DNA from: Sporothrix humicola
Lineage: Eukaryota; Ascomycota; Sordariomycetes; Ophiostomatales; Ophiostomataceae
Direction of reading: 5' to 3'
Assembly: GCA_021396245.1 (NCBI GenBank)
Contig: WNYE01000009.1
Coordinates: 372,001 to 436,000, forward strand
Length of the DNA stretch: 64,000 nucleotides
Below the pieces are notes generated by a model that saw nothing but the letters and a program-made list of their open reading frames with translations, ran no database searches and was not told where the DNA came from. Positions 46,814-57,527 of this stretch are shown one piece after another; the stretch's first letter is position 1; every line of letters starts with the position of its first letter. The position numbers and the translations under genes are program-made.

Positions 46814-47523
46814 GGCTGCCTTATCTCGCACGGATATTGGCTGTACTCCGAACTCCCTGTCGATACTGATGCCGAGAGATACGGGTGCATTTTAATCACT
46901 CCTTCAAGACACGGCAGGTCCGCCGTGTGTCCGGTCAGGTGCAGAAGGAACGACTCCAGCATCTTGGCAAAAAGCCCAGATTCTCAGCCTGTCTCGCTCT
47001 TTCCCAGCCTGATAGCTGTTTCCCGTCCGCTCTTTCCTTCTGTCTGCAGTTACCTGACTCTCGTGCACCTTCCTTTACACCAGAAGCTATCTATAGCGCT
47101 AGTGAGCACTAACAGCCACGCTGGACTAGCGAAGCTTTAAGCTTTGCGGGGTATGTAAATAAAACACTGCGAAACAGCGACAGCGGGAAATCGACATCAA
47201 ATCGAAGGCGAGATATCGACGGCGAGAATTCTCCGACCATCCCGATCCCGTTGGAGAACGACCCTTGACACCCCCGTCCGTTCCCCGCCAAGAACAATGC
47301 TATCACGCGTGATGAACGTTATGGATGCACGCAAACAGGCAGTCGCCAGTATTCCTCAGCAAGTGACACATAGGATTCCTGAGTTGATGCTTCACCTCCA
47401 TTCCTCGGCATGATATTGACTTCGACCTCATCGCGTCGGGGATGAAACAGAGGTATTCTTTGATTTGAGATGCATGCTATTTATGCAATATATGCTATAC
47501 TATACAGACTGCAGACCGGTGTC
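46814..47523. other. Spacer between monooxygenase and cupin genes
   Basis: This should hold the monooxygenase promoter and the 3' end of the cupin transcript. No gene is seen. Confidence 0.5.
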
Positions 47524-48141
47524 CTAGCTATTGGCTGCCGGCTGCACCCACAGCTTCAGCAGAGGGCCGTCGGGGCCGTTGACCGGGTCTTCGCGCGGCA
47601 GCGCCACATCGTCAATGACCTTGCGCATCGCGTCGTGGTCCACCGCGCCCTTGCCCAGCTCGTTTCGCCACATGGGCGCGCTTTGCGGGTACACGCCCAC
47701 GTAAAAGTAGTCCTTGGTGCTCTGCAGGTTGCAGTGGCCCGTGCCGGCCGGCAGCACGACGACATCGCCGGCCGAGACGTCGATCTCCCGGCCGCCGCCC
47801 TCGTCGTCGTGGCCGCAGCCGATTAGGAGTGTTGACTCGCCTTTGACGATGCCTGAAGTGAGGGGAGGGAAGTGAGTGACTGGACGTTGGAGGAAGACAT
47901 AATAAGACAAAGGAACGGTCATTCACCCACCATAGCACTCGTGCGCGTTGGGGTGAAAGTGGCGCTGGCCAATGTGCCCCCAGGCGCCCCTGCGCTCCCA
48001 GGCGTGCGACTCTAGGAACGCGGTGGCCTTTTCGTCCGACACGGGCAGCGGCAGGCACTGCCGGTACACCAGCACCGGGTACGGGTTGTTGGGTGCATGC
48101 TTGTTCTGCTGGAGGTAGTACGCCTCGGGTTCCCAAACCAT
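47524..48141 (-). CDS. Cupin-fold protein (YjlB-like), probable metal enzyme
   Basis: Two exons (48141-47931, 47852-47524) encode 179 residues. Cupin motif 1, G(x)5HxH(x)4E(x)6G, is complete (GHIGQRHFHPNAHECYG continuing IVKG) and is split by the 78-nt intron; motif 2 is complete too (GDVVVLPAGTGHCNL). The two His, one Glu and final His would bind one metal ion. The N-terminal APNNPYPVLVYR block is typical of the YjlB-like cupins. Many cupins are dioxygenases or isomerases, but this subgroup has no firm activity that I know of. The ATG at 48141 begins MVWEPEAYY. An in-frame ATG 87 bases upstream (48228) is less likely, since an acceptor-like CTGCAG lies between them, which might also hint at a leader intron. 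The gene may share a pathway with the monooxygenase. Confidence 0.85.
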
Positions 48142-48817
48142 GGCGTCGGTGATAAGGCGGCCTGCAGACAGGATCAGGCTTGGATAGGTCGGCTGATTAC
48201 AAGTGCGTGATTGGGAGAGAAAAGACAATCGGTAGATAAGTTAATTCACAACCCATAAGAATTGGAGAAAAACACAGACCCTATATCCAAAAGTGTGAGT
48301 CCGTCAGTCTGTGTATCGCAAACTAGGGTCTCGCCACGCCCTTTACTGGACAATGCATCCCTTGGAACCAGCACTTACACGCACGGCTAAGCCTATCATA
48401 CTCCGTACTGTGTAAGCCGATGTAAGTCGGATGGCCCACGCGGGGTACTCTAGCGGTTCTTCCGGTCACGTGGCATACAACCTCCGACCTCCTTCCTCTT
48501 CATGGGTTCGCCCGACGTCCTCCCGTGAATTGGGATCTGTGGGACCATTCTCGCTGGGGCGGCCCGGCAGGTGGGCCTCGATAGTGCCGATAGCGCCGGA
48601 CAAGGCCAATGGCTGTGGTGATGCTTATCGAGGCATGGAGGAAGCGGTAATAGGCCAAGACGTATGTCAGGTGGCGGAGGAGGCGAGAGGAATCGCCTGC
48701 TTCTTTCCTTCGGTGCATCTCCAAGAAAGAAACTTCCCAGTGAGGTTATGCGGGTGGTATATTAGGCTGTAAAAGAGGTGAAACAAATAAAGAATAAAAA
48801 TAAAAACCAAAAACATC
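48142..48817. other. Spacer between the cupin gene and the gene at 48818
   Basis: Promoter of the cupin gene and 3' region of the next minus-strand gene. A plus-strand open frame of 113 codons (48431-48772) shows no family features and is not called. Confidence 0.45.
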
Positions 48818-49890
48818 CTAAACAGAAAACACCATGTTCTCTTCAATCACATGCATCAACCGCGCGGCCTGTGCGGCCAGCTTCTTGCACTCATCCGTGG
48901 CGCCAGACCACGCCTCGATCTCCTCAAACTTCCGTGTCCAGTACTGCCACCGTTTAAGGGACCGCGGCCCAAACGGGGCAACATTGCCAGTGTCGCCAAA
49001 GTTGTCAATGTCGCCGACGGGACGGATGTTGTCTTTGGTGTCCTCATCATAGATAAAAAAGGTAAAGATTGTCTGCCCGTACCAAATAAACCACAGGGCC
49101 GCCGCCATGATCTCCGTATTGCGCTTGAGAATGGCCAACCACTCTGTTTGTTCTTTTGGGCGCGGGTAGTCGTTTCTCTCAAAAACATATCGTAGCTGGG
49201 TAAACGACCGGCCCGGTGTGGCACCCCACGTGCCCATGGCGCACAACTTGGCCTGGAATGCGTTGATATTGACCCAGTCGTAGAACAGAGTCTCGTCAAA
49301 GCCGGTGGCATCAGCCAGGGCCTCTCCCAAGCGTTGATGACTTCCATATAAAATATCAGGGGACTTGAAAAGTTAATAAATGCTTCTTAAAAGAAAGTAT
49401 TACACAGGGTAGAACTCACGCCTTCCAAAGAGTATTCACTTGTAAACTTGGGCGACCTGCCCAGCGTCGAAAGAAGCTGGGCAAACTTGAGCTGCGACGG
49501 GTGGTGGTAGGGGATCTGCTCCGCCAGCTCGACGCATATCCCGCTAAAGCTGGTGACTTCGGCAGACCCTGCACCTTTTTCCGGTATCAGCGCGAGGATG
49601 GACCGGAGCACCTCATTGTGTGACAGCTTGGTGTCTGGCTGTAGAAAGTCGCAGAGAATCGCAGCCATCTTTGCCTCGGTGTAGCCCGTGCCGCCGTCGA
49701 ACGGCCTCGGCCCCTGGGGCTCGGACTCTCCGCGCATCTCCCGCCCCTTCATCCATGGCAGCGACATCCAGGAACGGCGCGTTTGTTTATCGGTGCGGGC
49801 TTTGGGATAGCCCGCGGGGTGGCTCGCCAGCTCCTTGTCGACGTTGTCGACATTGTCGCCTAAATCGACGGTAAGATTGAGGGCGGACAT
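48818..49890 (-). CDS. Uncharacterised fungal protein (338 aa)
   Basis: Two exons (49890-49420, 49363-48818) encode 338 residues, joined in phase by a 56-nt intron (GTGAGT donor, TTTCAAG acceptor). The first ~75 residues are polar, basic and probably disordered. The rest is rich in aromatic residues and predicted helical (EMRGES, then LCDFLQPDTKLSHNEVLRSI and YDWVNINAFQAKLCAMGTWG). A hydrophobic aromatic segment (AAALWFIWYGQTIFTFFIYD) near 255 could be buried or weakly membrane-associated. The C-terminus is helical and ends MHVIEENMVFSV. The overall look matches fungal-specific DUF families of 200-480 residues, such as DUF3632, but I cannot confirm this. It is the most upstream of four minus-strand genes; its link to the catabolic group is uncertain. 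Confidence 0.75.
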
Positions 49891-51105
49891 TGCGAGGTGC
49901 CTGCGTCCGGGGTGAGGATGGAAGGGTATGTGAAATCAAAGGTAAAGTTGGCGACAGTGGAAGCAGAAAAAAAGCTGTAATTCAAATCTCCTCTAGTCGC
50001 AGCGAGTCTGGTCTGGTTTAACAGGACGGAGTACGACGTATATTTCGACGCGATGAAACACGGCGCGCCCGATGAGTCAACGCCACACCTGATACCCGGC
50101 CAGGCCAGCCAGGTCGACCGCCTCCTCGCCAACATGCCTCATACCAAAAGAGAATCGGTAACTTCCTAGAAGAATATCACAATATCCATTTCCTACGCCG
50201 GAAATGAGAGGGAAGGCTTAAGGCGTCAGCGAACCAACGGAAAGCAATGGCGCCAGACGCGGGGCTTATACCTGACACGAATTAAACACAAAAACCAACA
50301 TCGCAAAGTCAACAATAAATGCAACGGCCATTCTCCGCTCTCGTGAAATATTTCGCAATGCATTGTCTATGTCCTATTGTTGGTAGTTTAGGTTGTGGGA
50401 AAATGAGGCGAGACTGTTCTGTCTAGAAACAATACGAATCAACTATAAAGTAACCAACACACAGGATTGTGTTGACCAACAAACATTAAATCAGGCTACC
50501 CCGTAAGACATATAGATTATTGAGGAAACAATGTGCTTGTTTTTTTCTCTGTTGGTTTATTTACCCGCTGCAAGAGACCTCGTTGTTGTTTATATAAAAT
50601 TACGACAAAGCGGGCGGCTCGTCTATAATCTACAACGGTCCTGTTGGTAACTTGTCAACGAGTCATGAGCAGTTGGCTGTGGAATAAGTTGTTGGGAAGG
50701 CGTCGAGGCCCAGAGCCTTTCAAGAATACTTTAAAGGAGACGATTTTATAAGGCGATCGGGCGGAAACAATCACAACACATCACGATGCAAGAATAATTT
50801 TCGTGCCCCTTAATTTAATGTGCATCGATCATTGCGCGTAATTTTGTGCCTCTCTTCTGTTTCGCCCATGTCGGCAAATAATGCTTTTGAAAGGGTTCAC
50901 TACACTTTGAAGGGACGAGAGTGATGCCAGTCACTTTGTTGATAGTTCCTTTCACGATAAACTAAATATCTATAAATTCAGCAAACACCCTGATAACAGG
51001 ACGATATTTTTTTTACTTCCTTTGTTTTCCATCCTCAGTCACAATCAAAGGCAACATCAATTGCATCTACACTCATTTTATCATCTTCTTTTTCCTCTTC
51101 TCAAA
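49891..51105. other. Intergenic region between divergent genes at 49890 and 51106
   Basis: No gene is seen. It contains both promoters, with AT-rich DNA at 50330-50560 and a TATA box listed separately. Confidence 0.5.
50971..50977 (+). promoter_or_regulatory. TATA box of the secreted-protein gene
   Basis: TATAAAT lies 135 bases before the ATG at 51106; the leader between is C/T-rich. The spacing fits a start near 51005. Confidence 0.55.
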
Positions 51106-51744
51106 ATGTTGTTCTCCACCTTCGCCGTTGTGATGGCGGCTGTTTCGACGGCTGCTGGCTTCACAATCCCTTCTGACCAGCCCGATGGCGTCTACATGGT
51201 GACCATCCACCCCAACGGCACGGAAGAGCATACTCGCCTCGACGTCGAGGGTGGCATCGAAAGCATTCCTCCTGCTTCGGTGGATGCTCGTGCTGTTGAA
51301 GAACGTGCTGCCGAGGCTGCTGCCCGTTCTGCCCCGGCCATCCGTGGTTCGTCTTCTTCCCAGAGCCGCAACCAGGCCCGCCAGAGCAGAGGATACAATC
51401 TCTACAATTGCTTTGGCAGCCAGGGCGAGCTCAACCACGGTGACACCGACGATGCCAACGCGGACCTGGACTACCAGTGCGGCCGCCTTCCTCCGACCGA
51501 ACCGGGAAGGAGCGTCTACTCGAAGCGGGGCTGCACGGTCGCCTACTACTGCAACTACGCCCGGTCCGACAACTGCAATGAGTATGACCGCAAGGCCTAC
51601 AGCGCCCGGACGACCTCCAACTGCGGCCTGTACATTCCCGGAGAGTCTGGCTTCAATGATCTTGTCACCAACTGGGACGGCTACCATATTGTCTACGGCT
51701 ACCAGAACTTTTGCCGGTACACTGGCGACTTTTGTCGTTTCTAG
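51106..51744 (+). CDS. Secreted cysteine-rich protein, effector-like
   Basis: This single-exon gene encodes 212 residues. The first 18 residues form a signal peptide (MLFSTFAVVMAAVSTAAG) with likely cleavage before FTIP. Residues ~20-100 look like a propeptide: acidic, Ala-rich, one N-glycosylation site (NGT), then a Ser/Gln/Arg-rich linker. The C-terminal ~110 residues hold eight cysteines and many Tyr, Asn and Gly residues (YNLYNCFGSQGEL, SKRGCTVAYYCNYA, NFCRYTGDFCRF), suggesting a small disulphide-linked domain. The even cysteine number, size and TATA promoter fit secreted host-interaction or antimicrobial proteins, but no specific family is recognised and no enzyme motif is seen. I chose the ATG at 51106 rather than an in-frame one 84 bases upstream because the signal peptide then sits at the N-terminus. 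Confidence 0.85.
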   Translation: MLFSTFAVVMAAVSTAAGFTIPSDQPDGVYMVTIHPNGTEEHTRLDVEGGIESIPPASVDARAVEERAAEAAARSAPAIRGSSSSQSRNQARQSRGYNLYNCFGSQGELNHGDTDDANADLDYQCGRLPPTEPGRSVYSKRGCTVAYYCNYARSDNCNEYDRKAYSARTTSNCGLYIPGESGFNDLVTNWDGYHIVYGYQNFCRYTGDFCRF

Positions 51745-52109
51745 GCGTTAAATCGTGGGCCAAAAAAACCAGTATGGATGTACGATACAGAGCGGGAAAG
51801 AAAAAAAGGAGAGAGCTCAAGATGGCTACGAATGGGTAGCCAGGTGAAGATGTAACATAGAAAAAAACACAGAAAATAAATAAAAAGTGGCCATGGCTTA
51901 CTTAACATGGTAAGATAACCCTAGTGTCTTGAAAGTGTCTTTTGATGCAAATCTCTTCAAAACCAAAAACAAAGAACCAAATACTATTTACAGTGAATAG
52001 ATCCAACTCTCGTAAAACTCAAAAACAGCCCCTTCTTTTGGTATACGTCGTATTTTCTCCTTTTGATTTTGATTTTATTCCTTTTTATTTGTTTCCCACA
52101 CGCCCTCGC
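51745..52109. other. Convergent 3' region of the secreted-protein and ACO2 genes
   Basis: The secreted-protein gene and ACO2 end toward each other. The stretch is A-rich with AATAAA-type words near 51878. No gene is seen. Confidence 0.55.
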
Positions 52110-54651
52110 TTACCGCTGCGACAGCATGTTCAGGGCACTGCCCGCCAGGATGAAGCCGGCCTGGTCCTTGCTGACCGTGTGCTTGACCGGCACAACAAAC
52201 TCCTCGCCCGTCTTGGCCTTGGTCACCTTGAGCTGCACCTCGCCCTGGCCGCGCTTCTGCAGCATCTCGTGCAGACCCACCGTCGCCACAATGTCGCCCG
52301 CCTCGATGCGGTCGTAGTCGGCCTCGTTGGCAAACGTCAATGGCACCACGCCCTGCTTCTTCAAGTTGGTCTCGTGGATACGGGCAAACGACTTGGTCAC
52401 GACAATCCGGGCGCCCAGGTACCGCGGCTGCAGAGCAGCGTGCTCACGCGCGCTGCCCTCGCCGTAGTTGTGCTCAGCGATAACGAGCCATGGCTGGCCG
52501 CGCTCGCGCCACTTGAGGGCCAGCTCGGGGATCGTGCTCTTGCTGCCGTCCAGGTCGTAGGCGACGTTGACCTCGCCCGTCGCGGCGTTGACGGCCGTGT
52601 TGAGCGTGTTGGCGCTAATGTTGGGCAGATGGCCCTTGTACTTGAGCCAGGGACCGGCGGCTGAGATCGTGTCTGTCGTGCACTTGCCCTGGACCTTGAC
52701 CAGGACGCGCAGGCCCTCGAGGTCCTGATCCGGGAAAGGCTCAAAGGGGTCCAGGATGGCCAGGCGCTCCGAAGTCTTGGAGATGGCCACATCGACCGAG
52801 GCATCGGGCTTCTGGACGAGCGCAGAAAAAGCAGCACGGCCCTCGTCGAACGGCTTCGGCGGGCCCTCCAGACCGTGAGGTGCGGGGAACTTGAACTCGC
52901 CACCGTCGGGCGTCGGGATGGAGTCGGTCAGGGGGTTGAAAGTCGTCGAGCCGGCAAAAGCGAGCGCCGTCACAATCTCGGGCGACGCCAAGAAGTTCAT
53001 CGTCTCCAGGTTGCCGTCGTTGCGGCCGCGGAAGTTGCGGTTGTATGACGTGAAAATGGCGTTGGACGTACCCTTCTCGACGCCGTCGCGGCGCTTCCAC
53101 TGGCCAATACAAGGGCCGCAGGCGTTGGACAGCAACACACCACCGGCGTTGTCAATCGTCTCCAGGGTACCGTCGCGCTCAAGAGTAGCGCGGATCTGCT
53201 CACTGCCGGGTGTCACGTAAAAGTCGGACACGGGCTGCAGGCCGGCCGAAGCGGCCGCCTTGAGCAGGCTCTCGACACGGGTCATGTCCTCGTACGAGCT
53301 GTTGGTGCAGCTGCCAATCAGGCCAGCCGACAGCTTCTGCGGCCACTGCTCCTGCTCGACCGTCTGGCGGAACTCGGACAACGGGATCGACAGATCGGGC
53401 GTGAAGGGGCCGTTGATATGGGGCTCCAGCTCTGACAGGTTGATCTCGATCAGCTCGTCGTACTCGGCACCCTCGTCGGCAGAGAACTCGAACACGGCGT
53501 TTTTGTCGTTGGGCGAGGCAGCCTGCGTGCCGCGGAACTGCTGGAAGCGAGCAGCGTCCTGGGCAGCCTGGTCACGGCGCGTCGACGCCAGGTAGCGGGC
53601 AGAGGCCTCGGTGTAGGGGAAAATGGACGTAGTAGCACCGACCTCGGCACCCATGTTGGTCATCGTCGCCATACCCGTGCAGCTCAGCGTCTGGACACCA
53701 GGTCCTGAGTACTCAATAATGAAACCTGTGCCACCGCGCACCGTCAGGCGGCCAGCAAGGTGCAGGATGACGTCCTTGGGAGACACCCAGCCGCTGAGCT
53801 GGCCCGTCAGGCGCACACCCAGAATGCGAGGAGCCTTGAGCTCCCAAGGCGCACCGACCAGGGCCTCGACGGCGTCGGCACCACCGACACCAATAGCGAT
53901 CGTGCAGAGACCACCCGCGTTGGGCGTGTGGCTGTCGGTACCGAGCATCATGAGACCGGGGATGGCGTAGTTCTCGAGCACAGTCTGGTGGATAATACCC
54001 GCGCCGGGCGGCCAGAAGTCGATGCCGTACTTGCGCGCCGCCGACTCGAGGAACGCAAACACCTCGCCGTTGGTGCCGATACCGGCCTCTAGATCGACCT
54101 CGGCACCCTTCTCGCCGACAATCAAGTGGTCACAGTGAATGCTGGCCGGGATGGCGGTCTGTGGCAGGTTGCAGGCCATGAATTGGAGCAGAGCCATCTG
54201 TGCTGAGGCGTCCTGCATGTTGACACGGTCGGGCTTGAGCTGCAGGTTGGCGGTGCCACGAATCGAGCGGCCATTGTTGGTGTCCGTGAGCAGGTTCGTC
54301 TCGACATCGTCCAAGTGGCTGTACAGGATCTTCTCGGCGAGCGTTAACCGGCGTTCGGCGCCGAGAACGCGGCGGACTGTGGCATATTTGTTGTAGAGGC
54401 GCTCATAGACGGGAGGGAGGGGGGCGGCGTCGTTGACAGTCGAGAAGAGACGGCGGGCGGCCGTGGGCACGGCACGGCGTAAAGACTGGTGCTGGAGCTG
54501 TTGAACATAGAAAAGAGAGAAGTCGGTTGTCAGCCAAGACGGTCAAACAAAAGAGGAAGGTCGTTTTGTCTTTGCGGGGAGATTATGGCGGGAGGAAATG
54601 GCTTACCCTGGCCAGCGCGCCCGATCGGCTAGCAAGCGCAATGGGCCCCAT
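52110..54651 (-). CDS. ACO2: Mitochondrial aconitase family, ACO2 type
   Basis: Two exons (54651-54607, 54497-52110) encode 810 residues. Aconitases need a 4Fe-4S cluster and catalyse dehydration/rehydration of citrate-type acids; yeast Aco2 acts mainly as homocitrate dehydratase in lysine synthesis. The cluster cysteines are visible at about 412 (SCTNSSYEDM), 475 and 478 (CGPCIGQW). Other active-site blocks are DSHTPNAGG and GSAREHAALQPRYLGA. The block AEKILYSHLDD and the NLLTDTNNGRSIRGTANLQL stretch resemble ACO2 more than ACO1. The short first exon supplies an Arg/Ala/Ser-rich mitochondrial presequence (MGPIALASRSGALAR). The 109-nt intron sits inside the presequence. Codon use is strongly C/G-ending, suggesting high expression. 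Homocitrate or citrate specificity cannot be settled from sequence alone. Confidence 0.93.
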
Positions 54652-55531
54652 GACGGCTGTGAGACGCTCTTAGTCGATCCTCTTTGGTCGGTGGAAGACA
54701 AAAAGGAGACCACAAGAGTGTTGTCGTGTTTATGGGGAGAGGGGGAGAAGGGGGAAACTGGTGAAGATGTTGTCACAGATCAAAAATTTGTGGGGGAGGA
54801 GCGATCCTCTTAACAAAAACGCCAGTGACAAAAAAAAAAAAAGATTAGTGTGCAAGTGCAGTGTGCAATTGGCTTTTCGGGAAGGCACACGACCCGCCGG
54901 CAATCGGACCCGACAGCGGGCAAAAGCGTAGTGGGGTTTAATGGCAGGTGCGATGGTGTAAGTTCCATCCAATCAGAGGCCAGTCAATTCAAAAGCCTCT
55001 GACAGCGCATTTTGGCTGTTGACCTGCATACATCAGGTCGAGTTCTTTTACTAGACTGCGACACGGCACATAGTCCGAAATAAACTACATATGGCAATGG
55101 ATCACCTGAATACTTACATACATCCAAAGCCGAGTATACAAGTGGACAGTTCATGGTTGACATATGTAGGGCTGGTACCGATACACATCCTTGAAGAGAC
55201 CACATGATTGGGCTGACTATATCGAAGATCGGCCCCTTCATAGTTTTGTTTACTTTGAATGTGTCAAAATTGGCAAGAACATAGAGCAGCATGCTCGAAT
55301 TTGTATTTCATTCTGTAACACATATTAATGTGCGTGTCTATCGAGACGCCTCAGCATGAACCCATCACGCCAAACGCCAGAAAAACCATGGTCCCTTTTA
55401 AAGCAAACAGCAATCAACAAGGCAGAAATCAAAGAAATCAGTCCGAACATATGCCCGATAAACACAACCATGGCCAGTAAAAATAAGTGGGTAGAAGTAA
55501 AGAACGTGGCAAAGAGAAATGGCCACATTGT
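54652..55531. other. Spacer between ACO2 promoter and RAD52 3' end
   Basis: Holds the ACO2 promoter (an A-run near 54827) and the RAD52 3' untranslated region. No gene is seen. Confidence 0.5.
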
Positions 55532-57527
55532 CTATGCAAGCTTTTGCCGCTTGACGTCAACACCTGAAGCACCAGCTGTGCCTGCTGCAACCACCGTGCC
55601 TCCGTTTGCCGAAACGTTGCTAGGCATATCGGCGAGGGGTGGCCGAGACACGCCCGTGGCTAAATCGGTAGGCGGGCCGCGCTTCATCGGGGGAGGGCGG
55701 AACTGGTTGCGGTTGGCAAGGGGGCTCGCAGTGCTAGGCGGGGCTCCAATGCGCCGAACAGGCTCCATTCCAGAGTGGCTCACGCCGCTCCGTGTTGCCA
55801 TACCAGCCATGGAGGACGCGCTGGGAGAGCCTTGTCGCACGGCTGCCTGTGGCCCTGCTGATGACACATTGGCGGTGGCAGAAGGGGGCAGTGTGCTGCC
55901 GCCGATCGGGCGGTTCTGGCGTGGGATCGGCTTCGACGTGTTATGATCAAACCCGGGTGTCTTGCGAATAGACGGGCTTTCGGCTTTGGGGTTGAACAGG
56001 TGGTTGGCTTGGATTGCTGGTGCAACGACTGCAAGTGCATCACCGTCACCATCGCCGGCCTTGGCAATAGCACGAGCCGACAGCCACGGTGTGCCTTCAA
56101 CCTCGCCCCCGCCGCCGGCAGCACTGCTGTTAGCATTGCTAGTCGACGTCAAAAGGGGGGTTGCTTTTGAGGTGCTGTTCGCATTGTTGTTCCCAAACCC
56201 TTGTGGTCTAGGTGCTTGTTGTGGAGGCTTGTTGCCTTGTTGGTTGTTTGCACCCGGTTGGTATGGTTTCTGGCCGTAACCGTTCCCGTTACCATTGCCG
56301 ACTGGGCGAGCGTTCATTGGAGTTGGAGTTTGTGGTGGTCGAGGAGGCATTCCTGCTCCTGCCGGCCTTTGCTGGTTGTAGTTGTTGTTCTGCACCTGTC
56401 GCAGAGGGCTTGTGCTTCGTGAACCTGCGTTCTGCTGTGGTGGGGGAAGTGCGGGCACTGATGACTCGCGGATAATGAACTCATCAGGGTGGCCCTCATC
56501 CGACACGCAAAAGTCTGCTTCATCAAAATCTGTCAAGTGGGGTCAGTACAGTGATTCTTTTACGATAAAGTTTATATAGCGGTCGTGCAACATACCTCCT
56601 AATAGCAAATCGTCATCGAACATGTCTGCTGTGAACTCTGGACATGGGTTAGTAAATTGTTCTTTGCCATAAACCGTACAGAGTTCATGAGACGTACCGG
56701 ATGATTCTGACAAGACAGACGCCTCAGTCTTGACAGCTGTTGCCACTGCCGCAGGGGGCCTTGGTGCTACAGGAACAGCAGAAGTGGCCGTTGTTGTGGC
56801 ACCCTCCTCCGACTTGACAACGTAGTCAGAGTGCCGGTGCAAATCTTGTTCCCTAAACGTTTTCTTGTTCACTGGCACAGCCTTCATCTTGGACACCTTC
56901 TCCACGTACTTCTTGTCGTAGATGCAGTTGCCCAAGACGTTACCGAAACTGCGTAGTGCACGCTTTAGAGCATCTGTAGTGCCTTCCTTCTTTGCCTTCT
57001 CGAAAGCTGCGGCTTTGCCCTTGCAGTTTTCAATGTGGCCGTAGCCAATGTCTTCGTGGTATGTTCCATCTCGAAGCGTGACACGAACAATGACAGAAAG
57101 GCCAACCGAGATCTTGAACGTTTGCGGGTGCTCGTCGACAAAGTCAATCTGAATGTTTTGAATCGAGGACGACCAGCCGTTGAAGCCAAAAACCTCGTTG
57201 GCGAGTGAAATGACTTTCTCGGCAGCAATGTAGTGCACCTTCTGGCCCGACGGCCCTGCGCGTGCAGACAGGTACTCAGGTCCGAGCTGTTTCTCAAGTC
57301 GACTCTGGAGCGTGGCAATTTCTTGGGCGGTGTATTCGTTCATCCGCTGGGCGGGCTGTTGCTGCTGGTTTTGTTGATTCATGTCGCCGAATCCTTGCTG
57401 GGGCGGTTGGATTGCCTGAAAGGGGTTGGATATGGGCTGGTGCTGGTCACCAGGTCTGCGTGAGATGTGAGTATACGGACATATGAGGTCAATTTCAGAG
57501 TAAATGAGAGTGAACGCACGCTGGCAT
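55532..57527 (-). CDS. RAD52: RAD52 recombination mediator and strand-annealing protein
   Basis: Four exons (57527-57520, 57455-56698, 56637-56596, 56529-55532) encode 601 residues. RAD52 loads RAD51 on RPA-coated DNA and anneals complementary strands. The conserved N-terminal domain covers about residues 48-190 (ARAGPSGQKVHYIAAEKVIS, VFGFNGWSS, RVTLRDGTYHEDIGYG, FEKAKKEGTTDALKRALRSF). The first exon is only 8 nt and supplies MPA; it is needed to start the frame at an ATG. Intron 2 is 60 nt, in frame and without a stop, so it is easily missed; its TTTACTAAC branch supports removal. Joined exons 3 and 4 make an acidic block (DDDLLLGDFDEADF). The C-terminal half is Gln/Pro/Asn-rich and disordered, ending in a basic VDVKRQKLA, as in fungal relatives where it binds RAD51. 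Confidence 0.95.

Noticed and set aside
47931..48228. Upstream in-frame ATG for the cupin gene at 48228
   Set aside because: The extension lacks the family consensus and contains an acceptor-like CTGCAG; the ATG at 48141 precedes the conserved block directly.
48431..48772. 113-codon plus-strand frame between the cupin gene and the gene at 48818
   Set aside because: No homology features, no splice or promoter signals, lies in a presumed promoter.
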